Assembly (NCBI GenBank): GCA_032388755.1
Contig: CP135593.1
Location: 186,001 to 250,000, forward strand
Length of the DNA: 64,000 bases
Source of the DNA: Neisseria sp. DTU_2020_1000833_1_SI_GRL_NUU_006
GTDB lineage: Bacteria; Pseudomonadota; Gammaproteobacteria; Burkholderiales; Neisseriaceae
Direction of reading: 5' to 3'
This document shows, one piece after another, positions 9,708 through 18,708 of this stretch (the stretch's first letter is position 1; the number at the start of each line of letters is the position of its first letter). Both the position numbers and the translations under genes were made by a program. Below the pieces are notes generated by a model that had not been told where the DNA came from, ran no database searches, and saw nothing but the letters and a program-made list of their open reading frames with translations.

Positions 9708-10139
9708 CTAGCGTTTCAAAGCCAATGTCAATACGCCCGCCGTAACCAGCCCCAGCCCAATCCATTCCTGAGTGCTGGGGCGTTCGTCCAAAAAGACCAC
9801 CGCCATCAGCGCAACCAATACCAAGCTGAATTTATCGACGGGGGCGACTTGCGAAGCGTTGCCCAGTTGTAGGGCTTTGAAGTAGGCGAGCCAAGATGCG
9901 CCGGTGGCGAGGCCGGAGAGAATCAGGAAAGTCCAATTTCTTCCTGTAAACCCGTTCACACCCTGCCATTTGCCGGTATAGGTCAGGAACAAGACCAGCG
10001 CGGCAAGGATGACCAGCGTGCGGATGAAAGTGGCGAAATCTGAATCGATGCCCTGCAAACCCATTTTGGCGAAAATCGCCGTCAACGAGGCGAAACCTGC
10101 GGAAGCCAATGCCCAAAAAAGCCATGCGTTGCCGCTCAT
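9708..10139 (-). CDS. EamA-family small membrane transporter
   Basis: Encodes 143 residues from the ATG at 10139, which has AAGGA nine bases upstream; a frame from 10217 adds 26 residues with no site. Four to five hydrophobic segments carry a single EamA repeat: [17 protein letters not shown] near the start, then [20 protein letters not shown] and [20 protein letters not shown], ending with the [12 protein letters not shown] pattern. Single-repeat members probably dimerise. Substrate unknown. Its stop codon nearly touches a Correia element, which will be transcribed as part of its 3' end. Confidence 0.8.
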   Translation of the reverse strand: MSGNAWLFWALASAGFASLTAIFAKMGLQGIDSDFATFIRTLVILAALVLFLTYTGKWQGVNGFTGRNWTFLILSGLATGASWLAYFKALQLGNASQVAPVDKFSLVLVALMAVVFLDERPSTQEWIGLGLVTAGVLTLALKR

Positions 10140-10380
10140 GTTTTTCCTTTCTGAATCAAAATCCGATCTTATGGGGGATGGGAGAGATACTATTTGACGT
10201 CCCCATATTATATCCATCCGATGATGCGAATGTTTCCCATCATACCACCGGATAGGATTGCTTTAAACGGAAAAGGCCGAATCCCTGACTTCGGGTTCGA
10301 CCATTTTGACGGTGAGAGATTATCTGAAATTTTATCGGCGGTATTGGGCGGAATCTATTTTCAGACGACCTAATTGTCTA

Positions 10381-11193
10381 TCAGATAACTTTTTCTTTAA
10401 ATTCGGGCTTTTTGTCGATAAAGCCGTCAATCGGCGCATAGCCGAGGAAGTCGGCGTTTTCATCCATGACGACAATCCAGTTTTTGATTTTCCCGCTGGT
10501 AAGCGGCAGGAAAAACAGAGGTTTGTCGGCTTGTTTGACGGAGGTGGCTTTGAGGATGTCCGCTTCGCTCATGTTTCGGGCAATGGCAAGTTCTGCCAAA
10601 GGTTTCATCGCACTGCGGATTTTCGCACGTTCTGCAGGACTGTCGGGCTGCCACCAATTCGGGCGCATACTCGGTTCTATGCCTTTGAGGGAAAGGCTGA
10701 GGCTTTCGTTGGCTTCTTCGACGGTTGCGGGATCGCGCAGGCTGACGCGTTCGATGCCGAACCACGGCAGTTGACGCATTTTTTCGGGGGCTTTGGCTAA
10801 ATCCGCTTCGTCGATTTCAGCGGCGGTAACAATGTTGATACGGTCTTTTTCAAAGGCTGCAACGACGGGGCGCGCTAAGGAAACGCTGTGCAAGCCGTAA
10901 ATCAGAGCGGCGAGCTGGATGATGCCGACCAAAGAAAAGTCGGTAATGCGTTCGCGCAGTTTTTTCTTGGGGCTGGCGAGAACCAGTGTCAGAAGGGGGC
11001 CGCAGACAATATCGACCGAGACGACGAGTGTGTACAAATTCAATCCGCCCGTCAGTTCTGAGTAGGGGTAGGGATACCAGACGGCGAAGACCAAAAGTGC
11101 CGCGAGGCCTGCAAGTATCAGGCTGACGACAAGATGCCAGCCCGCGTTTTTGAGGGCAAAACGCCAACGGGAGGGAGTTTGGGTATTTTCCAT
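10381..11193 (-). CDS. TfpX/TfpZ-type type IV pilin accessory protein
   Basis: Encodes 270 residues. Three hydrophobic segments lie in the first 110 residues (about 17-40, 52-72 and 88-108), including GGLNLYTLVVSVDIVCGPLLTLVLASPKKKL, a region typical of the TfpX/TfpZ/FimB-like accessory proteins. The rest is a periplasmic domain ending in WIVVMDENADFLGYAPIDGF. In other bacteria these proteins affect assembly or stability of a particular pilin encoded beside them. Here no pilin gene lies on either side, so the partner must be elsewhere. Transcribed alone on the minus strand. Confidence 0.75.
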   Translation of the reverse strand: MENTQTPSRWRFALKNAGWHLVVSLILAGLAALLVFAVWYPYPYSELTGGLNLYTLVVSVDIVCGPLLTLVLASPKKKLRERITDFSLVGIIQLAALIYGLHSVSLARPVVAAFEKDRINIVTAAEIDEADLAKAPEKMRQLPWFGIERVSLRDPATVEEANESLSLSLKGIEPSMRPNWWQPDSPAERAKIRSAMKPLAELAIARNMSEADILKATSVKQADKPLFFLPLTSGKIKNWIVVMDENADFLGYAPIDGFIDKKPEFKEKVI

Positions 11194-11329
11194 TTGTTAT
11201 TTCCGTAATGTAATTATTGAGGGAATTATTTTTGAAGGTCGGTATTATATATGAATATGACCGACAACATAGAGTTTCATGGTGCAAAACGTGAGGGATG
11301 TGGTGTGGCAGCAAAAAAGTTGAATAAAA

Positions 11330-11367
11330 AGGTCGTCTGAAAACGGATTTGGGTTTTCAGACGACCT
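11330..11367. terminator. Uptake-sequence-pair hairpin upstream of a Correia element
   Basis: AGGTCGTCTGAAAAC and GTTTTCAGACGACCT form a 15-bp stem with A run on the left and T run on the right. It lies between the start of the pilin accessory gene and the end of yciO, so it could end minus-strand transcription from yciO. Confidence 0.65.
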
Positions 11368-11369
11368 TT

Positions 11370-11525
11370 TATAGTGGATTAACTTTAAACCAGTACGGCG
11401 TTGTCTCGCCTTAGCTCAAAGAGAACGATTCTCTAAGGTGCTGAAGCACCAAGTGAATCGGTTCCGTACTATCTGTACTGTCTGCGGCTTAGTCGCCTTG
11501 TCCTGATTTTTGTTAATCCACTATA
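11370..11525 (+). repeat. Correia repeat enclosed element, long form (156 bp)
   Basis: Complete copy bounded by TATAGTGGATTAA and TTAATCCACTATA. It keeps the internal segment AGCTCAAAGAGAACGATTC ... CACCAAGTGAATCGG that in pathogenic Neisseria carries the integration host factor site. It sits immediately downstream of the yciO stop (11537), so it will be transcribed with yciO. Confidence 0.93.
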
Positions 11526-11536
11526 GTTTTTGGGGC

Positions 11537-12157
11537 TTACAGACCGAATAGGGCGGTGTCGCCTTTGCCCTGGCGGATGAGTTCCGTGCCGTCGGTCATG
11601 TCGATGACGGTGGTCGGCTCGGTGCCGCACCAGCCGCCGTCAATCACCAAATCGACGCTGTGTTCGAGACGGTCGCGGATTTCGTAAGGGTCGGTCAGCG
11701 GCTCGTCGTCTTCAGGCAGCATCAGGGTGCAACTGAGCAGCGGCTCGCCCAATTCCTGCAACAGGCTCAAGGCGATGTTGTTGTCGGGCACGCGCAGGCC
11801 TATGGTTTTGCGTTTCGGGTGCAGCGTGCGGTTGGGGACTTCTTTGGTCGCTTGCAGGATGAAGGTGTAGCTGCCGGGGGTGGCGGCTTTGAGCTGGCGG
11901 AATTGGGCGTTGTCGACTTTGGCGTAAGTGCCCAATTCGCTCAAATCGGCACACATGAGGGTCAGGTGGTGTTTCAAGTCGATTTTGCGGATGGCGAGGA
12001 TGCGTTCCATCGCGGCTTTGTCGCCGAGTTTGCAGCCGAGCGCGTAGCAGGAGTCGGTGGGGTACACGATGACCCCGCCGTTGCGGACGATGTCGGCGGC
12101 TTGTTTGATCAGGCGTTCCTGCGGGTTGTCGGGGTGGATGGCGAAGAATTGTGCCAT
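11537..12157 (-). CDS. yciO: YciO/Sua5/YrdC-family protein
   Basis: Encodes 206 residues from the ATG at 12157 (AAGGA upstream); the longer frame to 12220 adds 21 unconserved residues. The start MAQFFAIHPDNPQERLIKQA and the core GGVIVYPTDSCYALGCKLGDKAAMERI align along their length with E. coli YciO rather than with TsaC. The YrdC fold binds ATP, bicarbonate/threonine and double-stranded RNA, and homologues make threonylcarbamoyl-AMP for tRNA t6A; whether YciO does so in vivo is less certain. The C-terminal motif GTEPTTVIDMTD is conserved. Confidence 0.9.
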   Translation of the reverse strand: MAQFFAIHPDNPQERLIKQAADIVRNGGVIVYPTDSCYALGCKLGDKAAMERILAIRKIDLKHHLTLMCADLSELGTYAKVDNAQFRQLKAATPGSYTFILQATKEVPNRTLHPKRKTIGLRVPDNNIALSLLQELGEPLLSCTLMLPEDDEPLTDPYEIRDRLEHSVDLVIDGGWCGTEPTTVIDMTDGTELIRQGKGDTALFGL

Positions 12158-12232
12158 GGCGGTTTTCCTTTTGGCAGTTTGTGTTGCGGATATTTTAAAA
12201 CCGATGGTTTGAAATGACAAAAGGTCGTCTGA

Positions 12233-12272
12233 AAATACGGTTTCGGAACGGAAACTGCGTTTTCAGACGACC
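12233..12272. terminator. Uptake-sequence-pair hairpin between DUF4189 gene and yciO
   Basis: AGGTCGTCTGAAAAT faces GTTTTCAGACGACC across about 20 bases. It lies just past the DUF4189 stop on the minus strand and probably terminates it. Confidence 0.65.
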
Positions 12273-12289
12273 ATTAGGATTGTTAAATG

Positions 12290-12814
12290 TCAGGGGAGAG
12301 AACAGCCTTCAGGTAAAAAAATACGGCAGTTGCTCAGGCTAGAATCAGCTTTACATTTCGCCAATGCGACAGCTTCTGCTAATCCTTTTTCTCTACCAAC
12401 ATAAAAAGAATGCCAATGCCCCGGAGGATTAATTGCCTTGCCTTCGGCTCCAGCAATACATCCATTCCTAACCCATGAAACTATTTTGCATGAACCTTGA
12501 GGATCTCTTTTCTTGCATTCGGCCAAAGCATTTTTCTTCGCGTTAGACAAAGAGTCCTGATTTAATACGCCGCTTACGTAACCTGTATCCGGATTCACAG
12601 CTACAGCACCGTATTTAGAAGGGAGATATATAGTAGTGGTCTTAGGTCTGCCTACTTGACCATTATTCATAGAACCATTGTAATAGGGATCGTTTGCCAA
12701 AATAGGGGCCATACAATGGGGGTCTCCGGAAGGGCCGCCGCCAATGCCGGGCGAACAGGCAAAGGAGACGGCGGAAGACGCGCCAAGACAAAGGGTTAAA
12801 ATAAATTTATTCAT
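12290..12814 (-). CDS. Secreted DUF4189-domain protein
   Basis: Encodes 174 residues from the ATG at 12814, chosen over an ATG five codons upstream because GAGG lies nine bases before it. A signal peptide of about 19 residues (MNKFILTLCLGASSAVSFA) precedes a Cys/Gly/Pro-rich stretch; the C-terminal half has GAVAVNPDTGYVSGVLNQDS, an NAKKNALAECKK helix and paired cysteines (CKKRDPQGSCKIV, CKADSSLSNCRIF), the pattern of DUF4189 proteins, which are presumably disulfide-bonded in the periplasm or outside the cell. Function unknown. More AT-rich than neighbours. Confidence 0.75.
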   Translation of the reverse strand: MNKFILTLCLGASSAVSFACSPGIGGGPSGDPHCMAPILANDPYYNGSMNNGQVGRPKTTTIYLPSKYGAVAVNPDTGYVSGVLNQDSLSNAKKNALAECKKRDPQGSCKIVSWVRNGCIAGAEGKAINPPGHWHSFYVGREKGLAEAVALAKCKADSSLSNCRIFLPEGCSLP

Positions 12815-12825
12815 AAAGGGATGCC

Positions 12826-12903
12826 TCATTTATTTTTCTTGGGATCAATCACATCTTTGTTGTCAGAGGCTTGTCTTAAAGCCGATTGTCTTTGTAATTC
12901 CAT
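12826..12903 (-). CDS. Possible 25-residue leader ORF upstream of the DUF4189 gene
   Basis: A short frame (starting MELQRQSALRQ and ending DPKKNK) stops 12 bases before the DUF4189 ATG, and its stop overlaps the GAGG ribosome binding site region. The frame stays open far upstream without an ATG, so it could instead be the tail of a lost longer gene. No homologue is recognised; low confidence. Confidence 0.25.
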   Translation of the reverse strand: MELQRQSALRQASDNKDVIDPKKNK

Positions 12904-13045
12904 GATAATGATATTAGACACGGAATTTTCTGATGTCAATATTCTATGTATATTGGGATTAGAAGTTTGGTTTGAGGATAGTTTGTTGCTGCATGGTATT
13001 CAGCTAAAGAGGCACTATAATTGAATATCGGATTTTGAACACGAC

Positions 13046-13405
13046 TCAGGGTTCGGGACGCAGCCACATCCAGACGGCGACGCAGCCGCAGCCCAATGTG
13101 GACGCCGCGCCTATCCACCATTTTTCGGGAAAGCGCCAAAACATGAAGATGCAGGATAGGCTCATCATGCTGATGGCGAAGATTTTGGCTTTGCGCGGGA
13201 CGGCGCCGTTGTTTTCCCAGTTTTGTATCATGGGGCCGAAATAGCGGTGTTGGTGCAGCCAGCGGTGGAAGCGGGGCGAGGCTCTTGCCCAGCAGGCGGC
13301 GGCAAGGATGATGAAGGGGGTGGTGGGCATAATCGGCAGAAAAATGCCGATGATGCCTAAGAGAAAGGAAACTGCGCCGCAAAAGATGAGTAAGTAGCGA
13401 ATCAT
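13046..13405 (-). CDS. DUF454 (YbaN-like) inner-membrane protein
   Basis: Encodes 119 residues. The N-terminus GIIGIFLPIMPTTPFIILAA is the DUF454 signature, followed by the conserved soluble loop WARASPRFHRWLHQHRYFGP and two more hydrophobic segments. A small multi-pass membrane protein of unknown function. Eighteen bases separate it from the upstream DUF1415 gene, so the two are likely one transcript. Confidence 0.85.
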   Translation of the reverse strand: MIRYLLIFCGAVSFLLGIIGIFLPIMPTTPFIILAAACWARASPRFHRWLHQHRYFGPMIQNWENNGAVPRKAKIFAISMMSLSCIFMFWRFPEKWWIGAASTLGCGCVAVWMWLRPEP

Positions 13406-13423
13406 GTTGTTTTGTTGGAAATC

Positions 13424-14011
13424 TTATTCGGATGCTTTGGTTTTGCCGTGATCAAACGGGCAGCGGGGAATATTGAGCTTGTCCCAGCCTTCGTGTCCCA
13501 TTTTTTCAAGTAGGGCGATGTTGCGCTCGAAAATGGCGGAGGCGTCGGGGAAGGCTTGTGAGGCTTTGGCGATGCTGTCTTCGCGGATGAGGTGCAGGGT
13601 GGGGTAAGGCGAGCGGTTGGTGTAGTTGCCGATGTCGTCTGAATCCGTGCCTTCAAATTGGAAATCGGGATGAAACGGGGCGATTTGGACAATGCCTTCC
13701 AAACCGTTGTCGACAACGGCGGCATCGGCAATGTCGAGCATTTGGTTGAAGGTGTCGAAGTCGGGAAAAAGGGTCGGGTGGACAAGCAGGGTGGTTTCCA
13801 GCTCGTCGGCGGGCGTATCGCCCAAAAGCTGCAATTCGCGGTCCAGGTCTTCGAGGAAACCGTCCAGATGGCGGGCCTGGCTGACGCTGATGCGCACGAG
13901 GTTTTTGACGTGCGGCGCTTTGGCGAAGGGGCAGAGGTTGAGCCCGATGACGGCTTTTTCGAGCCATTGGCGGGTGTGGTCGGTTACGGTGGCGGAGTCG
14001 GGGGTAGTCAT
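13424..14011 (-). CDS. DUF1415-family protein
   Basis: Encodes 195 residues. Conserved blocks WLEKAVIGLNLCPFAKAPH near the start, LLVHPTLFPDFDTFNQMLDIAD in the middle, and the stretch IGNYTNRSPYPTLHLIREDS near the end match the DUF1415 family, soluble proteins of unknown function. The Cys-Pro-Phe motif near residue 27 is family-wide. First gene of a likely pair with the DUF454 gene. Confidence 0.85.
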   Translation of the reverse strand: MTTPDSATVTDHTRQWLEKAVIGLNLCPFAKAPHVKNLVRISVSQARHLDGFLEDLDRELQLLGDTPADELETTLLVHPTLFPDFDTFNQMLDIADAAVVDNGLEGIVQIAPFHPDFQFEGTDSDDIGNYTNRSPYPTLHLIREDSIAKASQAFPDASAIFERNIALLEKMGHEGWDKLNIPRCPFDHGKTKASE

Positions 14012-14383
14012 GCGGGGATTCGGATTTGATTTAATTAAAAATAGTTCTCAAAAAGTATAACAAATAACATGGGTTTCAGGCAAAGGACATGGGTGTGCGG
14101 ATAGGGAAAATTTATGTGTAGCCAGTATGTAACAGGTCGTCTGAATATTTTTTTGTTTATGAAGAAAACCATAGCTGGAAACAACGAAAAAAAGAAGAAA
14201 TTTTCCCGTCTAACCTATTGCGCCGACAGGGATTTTGCCGTTTAATGCGAACCTGCTGAATCAAGGGCCCGAGGCATATGCCGGCCGCCCCCACAGTTAA
14301 CCTTTTGTATGCGGACAGTCTGCGCTTGACTGACTGACTGCCGCCGCTGCAACAATCCCCCCTTCCACAAAAGGACTGTACCC
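14012..14383. other. Upstream region of the polyamine-binding lipoprotein gene
   Basis: About 370 bases between divergent genes. A single uptake sequence lies near 14132. Just before the start is a CTGA-type short tandem run (TTGACTGACTGACTG, about 14327-14341) that could be a slipping point or part of a -35 box, followed by the ribosome binding site AAGGA. I recognised no riboswitch. Confidence 0.4.
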
Positions 14384-15520
14384 ATGAAAAAAACTTCAAT
14401 GGCGGCGGCACTCATCGGCCTCGTCTTGACTGCATGCAGCGGCGGACAACAAACCGCCGCAGAATCTTCCGCCCCTTCTTCCCATACTGCGTCCGACAAG
14501 CTCAATATCTACAACTGGTCGGACTACGTCGATCCCGCCACGCTTGAAGCGTTCGAAAAAAATACGCATATCAACGTCCGCTACGACTACTACGACAGCA
14601 ACGAAGCCCTCGAAGCCAAGCTCTTGACCGGTAAATCTGGTTACGACCTCGTTGCACCGTCCATTGCCAACGTCGGACGCCAAATCAAAGCCGGCGCGTA
14701 TCAAAAAATCGACAAAAGCCAAATCCCGAACTACGCCAATATCGATGCCGACCTGCTTGCCATGATGGCAAAAGTCGATCCGGGCAACCAATACGCAGTC
14801 CCTTATTTCTGGGGCATCAACACGCTCGCCATCAACAAAAAACTGGTTCAAAAAGCCTTGGGAACGGAGCAGCTGCCCGAAAACGAATGGGATTTGGTGT
14901 TCAATCCCGAATACACCAAAAAGCTGAAATCCTGCGGCATCAGCTATTTTGACAGCGCCATCGAACAAATCCCGCTCGCGCTGCATTATTTAGGCAAAGA
15001 CCCGAATACCGAAAACCCCGACGACATCAAAGCTGCCGTCAACATGATGAAAAAAGTGCGTCCCGACATCAAACGCTTCACTTCGTCAGGCTATATTGAC
15101 GATATGGCAGCGGGCAACCTTTGCGTTTCAGTCGGTTACGGTGGCGATTTGAACATCGCCAAAACACGCGCGCAAGAAGCGAAGAACGGCGTCGAAATCG
15201 AAGTGTTAGCACCCAAAAGCGGCGTCGGCATCTGGGTGGATTCCCTGATGATTCCGCGCGATGCCCAAAATACCGCCAATGCGCACAAATACATCAACCA
15301 CACGCTCGATCCCGAAGTCGCGGCGCAAAACGGCAATTTCGTTACCTACGCCCCCGCCAGCCGCCCTGCCCGTGCATTGATGGACGAAAAATATACCGGC
15401 GATGCGTCTATCTTCCCGACCAAGGAATTGATGGATAAAAGTTTCATCGTATCGCCCAAATCAACAGATGCAAGCCGTCTGAGCGTCCGCCTGTGGCAAT
15501 CGCTGAAAGCGGGCAAATAG
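14384..15520 (+). CDS. Polyamine ABC transporter substrate-binding lipoprotein (PotD/PotF family)
   Basis: Encodes 378 residues. The signal peptide ends in the lipobox LTAC (Cys18), so this version is a lipoprotein. The mature protein begins KLNIYNWSDYVDP, the hallmark of PotD/PotF periplasmic binding proteins, with LLTGKSGYDLVAPS, VPYFWGINTLAINKK and VGYGGDLNIAKTRA further on. It should capture putrescine or spermidine for an ABC importer, but no permease or ATPase gene is adjacent, as is usual for the dispersed Neisseria pot genes. AAGGA lies nine bases before the ATG. Confidence 0.9.
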   Translation: MKKTSMAAALIGLVLTACSGGQQTAAESSAPSSHTASDKLNIYNWSDYVDPATLEAFEKNTHINVRYDYYDSNEALEAKLLTGKSGYDLVAPSIANVGRQIKAGAYQKIDKSQIPNYANIDADLLAMMAKVDPGNQYAVPYFWGINTLAINKKLVQKALGTEQLPENEWDLVFNPEYTKKLKSCGISYFDSAIEQIPLALHYLGKDPNTENPDDIKAAVNMMKKVRPDIKRFTSSGYIDDMAAGNLCVSVGYGGDLNIAKTRAQEAKNGVEIEVLAPKSGVGIWVDSLMIPRDAQNTANAHKYINHTLDPEVAAQNGNFVTYAPASRPARALMDEKYTGDASIFPTKELMDKSFIVSPKSTDASRLSVRLWQSLKAGK

Positions 15521-15544
15521 CGATTTGATGCGTTGGAAACTTAA

Positions 15545-15590
15545 AGGTCGTCTGAAAACAAATATCTTACGTTTTCAGACGACCTTTTAT
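15545..15590 (+). terminator. Uptake-sequence-pair terminator after the polyamine-binding gene
   Basis: AGGTCGTCTGAAAAC and GTTTTCAGACGACCT around a 12-base loop, followed by TTTTA. About 25 bases past the stop. Confidence 0.85.
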
Positions 15591-15599
15591 TTTTGTTGA

Positions 15600-15735
15600 G
15601 ATTTCTAGTTCAGAAACGGTACTCCTGCTTCTCAATCATGATTTTTCATCTGCATCGAAATGGCAGCAATGGCAACAACATACCCGCACACCAGCTCCTT
15701 CGTTTGAGAAAGGCGCAATCATGCGCCTTTTTTTA
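15600..15735 (+). ncRNA. Candidate small RNA ending in an intrinsic terminator
   Basis: Between the terminator of the polyamine gene (15545-15585) and the 3' end of pepN lies a gene-free stretch with its own strong terminator: AAGGCGCA-ATCA-TGCGCCTT followed by seven T. No open frame leads into it, so an independent transcript is the simplest explanation. It contains unpaired CU-rich stretches (TACTCCTGCTTCTC, CAGCTCCTTCG) that resemble anti-ribosome-binding-site motifs of Hfq-dependent RNAs. A promoter is only weakly visible (TTGAGA at 15596, then TACTCC 18 bases on). Start uncertain. Confidence 0.4.
15710..15735 (+). terminator. Strong intrinsic terminator without an upstream gene
   Basis: An 8-bp GC-rich stem with a four-base loop (ATCA), then a run of seven T. 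It is not built from uptake sequences, unlike nearly all other terminators here. On the opposite strand the U tract is broken (TTTCTC), so plus-strand use is favoured. Confidence 0.8.
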
Positions 15736-15798
15736 CGGGCTTAACGATTAGGTATGTGTGTCCAAAAGAATGCGGAATCCGTCTATTTGGATAGTGCC

Positions 15799-18402
15799 TC
15801 AATCCAAAATCTTGCCGACGATTTCACCTACGTCTTTCGACAATCCTTCCTGCGCCCGAATGCGCTGCAATGCTTGTTTCACCAAGTTTTTGCGTTGCGG
15901 TTCGAGCTTGTTGCAGAGGTTGAACGCCTGCACCAAGCGGGCGGCGACCTGCGGGTTGAAGCGGTCGATTTCGATGACTTTGTCGGCGATGAAGCGGTAG
16001 CCGCTGCCGTCTTCTGCGTGGAAATGCGGGACGTTGCGGCTGAAGCTGCCGATGAGCGAGCGGGCTTTGTTGGGGTTTTCGAGGCTGAATTTCGGATGCT
16101 GCAAGGCAGTTTGAACCTGTTGCAGGGTATCGCTGCGGCGGCTTGAGCCGATGAGGACGAAATATTTGTCCATTACCAACGCGTCGTCTGAAAACTTGTC
16201 GGCAAACTGCGTCAGCAGGCGGTTGCGCGTATCGCTTTCGTTGCCGTTGACGGCGGACAGGATGCCCCATTCGTGGGTCATGTTTTGCGCCATTTCGCCG
16301 TATTTTTCGGCAACGGTTTCGATGTGCGCGGGGTCGGCGCGCAGGACAAAGGCGCGGCAGACGTTGCGCAGCGTGCGCCAGCCGGCGGCTTCGGGGCTGT
16401 ATTCGTAGCTTTGGTTTTCCTGCTTCGCCGCCTGACGGTTCAATTCGTGCCATTTCGGCAGGAAGTAGACAGCAAGCGTATCCAATAAGGCTTCGCGCGC
16501 CTGATGGTAGCGCAGCGGGTCGATGTTTTCCGCACCGTCCCACAGCTCGGCTTCAGACGGCACACCCAAAAGCAGGGCTTTGAAGGCGTTGTCCAAGAGG
16601 TCGTCTGAAATGACTTTTTCGACGGCGGCAAGCAGTTTTTCGTGTTTCGGCAGTTCAACGCCGTCTGAAAGCGCGGCAAGATTGGCGGCGACGGCGCGGC
16701 GGTAGAGCGTTTGGGCGGCTTCCCAGCGCGTGAAGGCGTCGCTGTCGTGGGCGAGCAGGAGCAGCAGGTCATCGTCGCTGTACGGATAGTTCAGATGCAC
16801 CGGCGCGCTGAACCCGCGCAGCAGCGAGGGAACGACGGCTTCGGTTACGCCTTCGAGCGGGAAGGTCTGTTCGGCTTCGGTCAGCAGCAATACAGCTTCG
16901 GTTGCGCGTTTGCCCTGATAATCGAATGCCACTGCTTCGCCGTTGCGGTTCAGCAGCCCGATTTTGACGGGAATCATCATCGGCTGTTTATCCGCCATAT
17001 CGGGCGTGGGCGGCACGGTTTGTTTGACGGTCAACTCGAAAATATTGTTTTTCAGACGACCTTCCGCTTCCAAAACGGGCGTGCCCGCCTGGCTGTACCA
17101 CAAGGCGAACTGGTCGAGATTGATGCCGTTCGCGTCCGCCATCGCCGCGCGGAAATCGTCGCAGGTCACTGCCTGTCCGTCGTGGCGTTGGAAATAGAGC
17201 TTCATGCCTTTCTGAAAGCCCTCTTCACCGAGCAGGGTGTGATACATCCGCACCACTTCCGCGCCTTTTTCATAAACGGTCATGGTGTAGAAATTATTCA
17301 TCTCCTCATAGCTGGCGGGGCGCACCGGATGGGCGGTCGGGCCTGCGTCTTCGGGGAACTGGTGCTGGCGCAGCAGACGGATGTTTTCGATGCGGCGCAC
17401 GGCGCGGCTGGCGCGGTCGCCGGAAAACTCTTGGTCGCGGAAAACGGTCAGCCCTTCCTTCAGCGAAAGCTGGAACCAGTCGCGGCAGGTTACGCGATTG
17501 CCCGTCCAGTTGTGGAAATATTCGTGTCCGACCACAGATTCGATGCCTTCGAAATCGGTATCGGTGGCGGTGCGGCTGTCGGCAAGTACGAACTTGGTGT
17601 TAAAGATGTTCAAACCCTTGTTTTCCATCGCGCCCATATTGAAATCGCCCACGGCGACGACCATGAAAATATCCAAGTCGTATTCCAAACCGAAGCGCGT
17701 TTCGTCCCACTTCATCGCGTTTTTCAGCGATTCCACGGCAAAGCTGACCTTGGGTTTGTCCGCTTCGGTGGTGTAAAACTCGATTTTGACGTTTCTGCCG
17801 CTCATGGTGGTGAAGCGGTCTTCCGTGACCGCCAAATCGCCCGCAACCAAAGCAAACAGATAACTCGGTTTGGCAAACGGGTCTTCCCATTTCACCCAAT
17901 GGCGGCCGTCTGAAAACTCGCCGCCGTCGATTTTGTTGCCGTTGGAAAGCAAAACGGGATAGCGTTTTTTGTCCGCGACGATGGTGGTCGTGAACTTGGA
18001 CATCACATCAGGACGGTCGATGTAGAACGTGATTTTGCGGAAGCCCTCCGGCTCGCATTGGGTAAACAGATTACCGCCGGAAGCATACAGCCCCATCAGC
18101 GATTTGTTTTCCGCCGGCAGGATTTCGGTTTCCACTTCGACGGTGAAGCGTTCGGACGGCACGCCCGCAATCGTCAGCGTCTCACCTTCCAACACATAAT
18201 CCGCCGCCACGCCGTTGATTTTGACGGACAAGAGTTTCGCCGAACCGTCCAACACCAGCGGCTCCCCCACCCTCTGCGGCTCGACCGTCAAACGGGATTT
18301 CACGACGGTTTGCGGTTCGGCAATGTCAAAATGCAGGTCGGTTTCGAGAATGCGGTAGGCAGGCGTTTGGTAATCTTTCAGATAACGGACGGTTTTGCTC
18401 AT
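15799..18402 (-). CDS. pepN: Aminopeptidase N (M1 metallopeptidase)
   Basis: Encodes 867 residues, the E. coli PepN size. The cytosolic zinc enzyme removes N-terminal residues from peptides. The N-terminal beta domain starts [19 protein letters not shown]; the catalytic domain holds the substrate-anchoring GAMENKGLN, the zinc motif [13 protein letters not shown] with the third ligand in [10 protein letters not shown], and the catalytic Tyr region [19 protein letters not shown] long helical C-terminal domain follows. Uptake sequences occur inside the coding region (for example near 16600). Monocistronic; it ends 64 bases from the small-RNA terminator on the other strand. Confidence 0.96.
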   Translation of the reverse strand: MSKTVRYLKDYQTPAYRILETDLHFDIAEPQTVVKSRLTVEPQRVGEPLVLDGSAKLLSVKINGVAADYVLEGETLTIAGVPSERFTVEVETEILPAENKSLMGLYASGGNLFTQCEPEGFRKITFYIDRPDVMSKFTTTIVADKKRYPVLLSNGNKIDGGEFSDGRHWVKWEDPFAKPSYLFALVAGDLAVTEDRFTTMSGRNVKIEFYTTEADKPKVSFAVESLKNAMKWDETRFGLEYDLDIFMVVAVGDFNMGAMENKGLNIFNTKFVLADSRTATDTDFEGIESVVGHEYFHNWTGNRVTCRDWFQLSLKEGLTVFRDQEFSGDRASRAVRRIENIRLLRQHQFPEDAGPTAHPVRPASYEEMNNFYTMTVYEKGAEVVRMYHTLLGEEGFQKGMKLYFQRHDGQAVTCDDFRAAMADANGINLDQFALWYSQAGTPVLEAEGRLKNNIFELTVKQTVPPTPDMADKQPMMIPVKIGLLNRNGEAVAFDYQGKRATEAVLLLTEAEQTFPLEGVTEAVVPSLLRGFSAPVHLNYPYSDDDLLLLLAHDSDAFTRWEAAQTLYRRAVAANLAALSDGVELPKHEKLLAAVEKVISDDLLDNAFKALLLGVPSEAELWDGAENIDPLRYHQAREALLDTLAVYFLPKWHELNRQAAKQENQSYEYSPEAAGWRTLRNVCRAFVLRADPAHIETVAEKYGEMAQNMTHEWGILSAVNGNESDTRNRLLTQFADKFSDDALVMDKYFVLIGSSRRSDTLQQVQTALQHPKFSLENPNKARSLIGSFSRNVPHFHAEDGSGYRFIADKVIEIDRFNPQVAARLVQAFNLCNKLEPQRKNLVKQALQRIRAQEGLSKDVGEIVGKILD

Positions 18403-18492
18403 GGTTTTGCTTTCGGGTAAAAATGGGAATACAGACGGTAAGCATAACGTTTCAGACGACCTTAATTCAAGCCTTCTATCAAATTTTTATCG

Positions 18493-18505
18493 TATAGTGG
18501 ATTAA
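18493..18505. repeat. Isolated Correia terminal-repeat relic
   Basis: TATAGTGGATTAA is followed directly by an uptake sequence instead of the Correia interior, so this is a single end left from a deleted or recombined element. Confidence 0.6.
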
Positions 18506-18574
18506 GGTCGTCTGAAACCCGAGACTATTGCAAACATACTTAACTTTAAATACAGTAGGTCATCAAATTCCGTC

Positions 18575-18673
18575 ATTCCCGCTCAGGCGGTAATCCATCG
18601 TACAATCTAAAGAAACCTCGATTTGAAAAACAGTTTCTGAATTTCAAAAATGGATTCCCGCCTACGCGGGAAT
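18575..18673. repeat. Neisserial intergenic mosaic unit bounded by dRS3 repeats
   Basis: A consensus dRS3 20-mer, ATTCCCGCCTACGCGGGAAT, is at 18654-18673 and a degenerate one, ATTCCCGCTCAGGCGGTAAT, at 18575-18594. They enclose about 60 bases of RS-type sequence. dRS3 sites are the known targets of filamentous-prophage insertion and RS shuffling in Neisseria. Confidence 0.75.
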
Positions 18674-18708
18674 GGCGACAGTCAGTAAGTTGCGTATCGA
18701 AAATAAAG

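Noticed and set aside
14012..14383. Riboswitch or structured leader before the polyamine-binding gene
   Set aside because: Several GC-rich complementary stretches exist, but I could not match any known riboswitch core, so it is left undescribed.
16711..17913. 400-codon plus-strand frame inside pepN
   Set aside because: Antisense to pepN, which has all M1 motifs; the translation is low-complexity and without any recognisable family.
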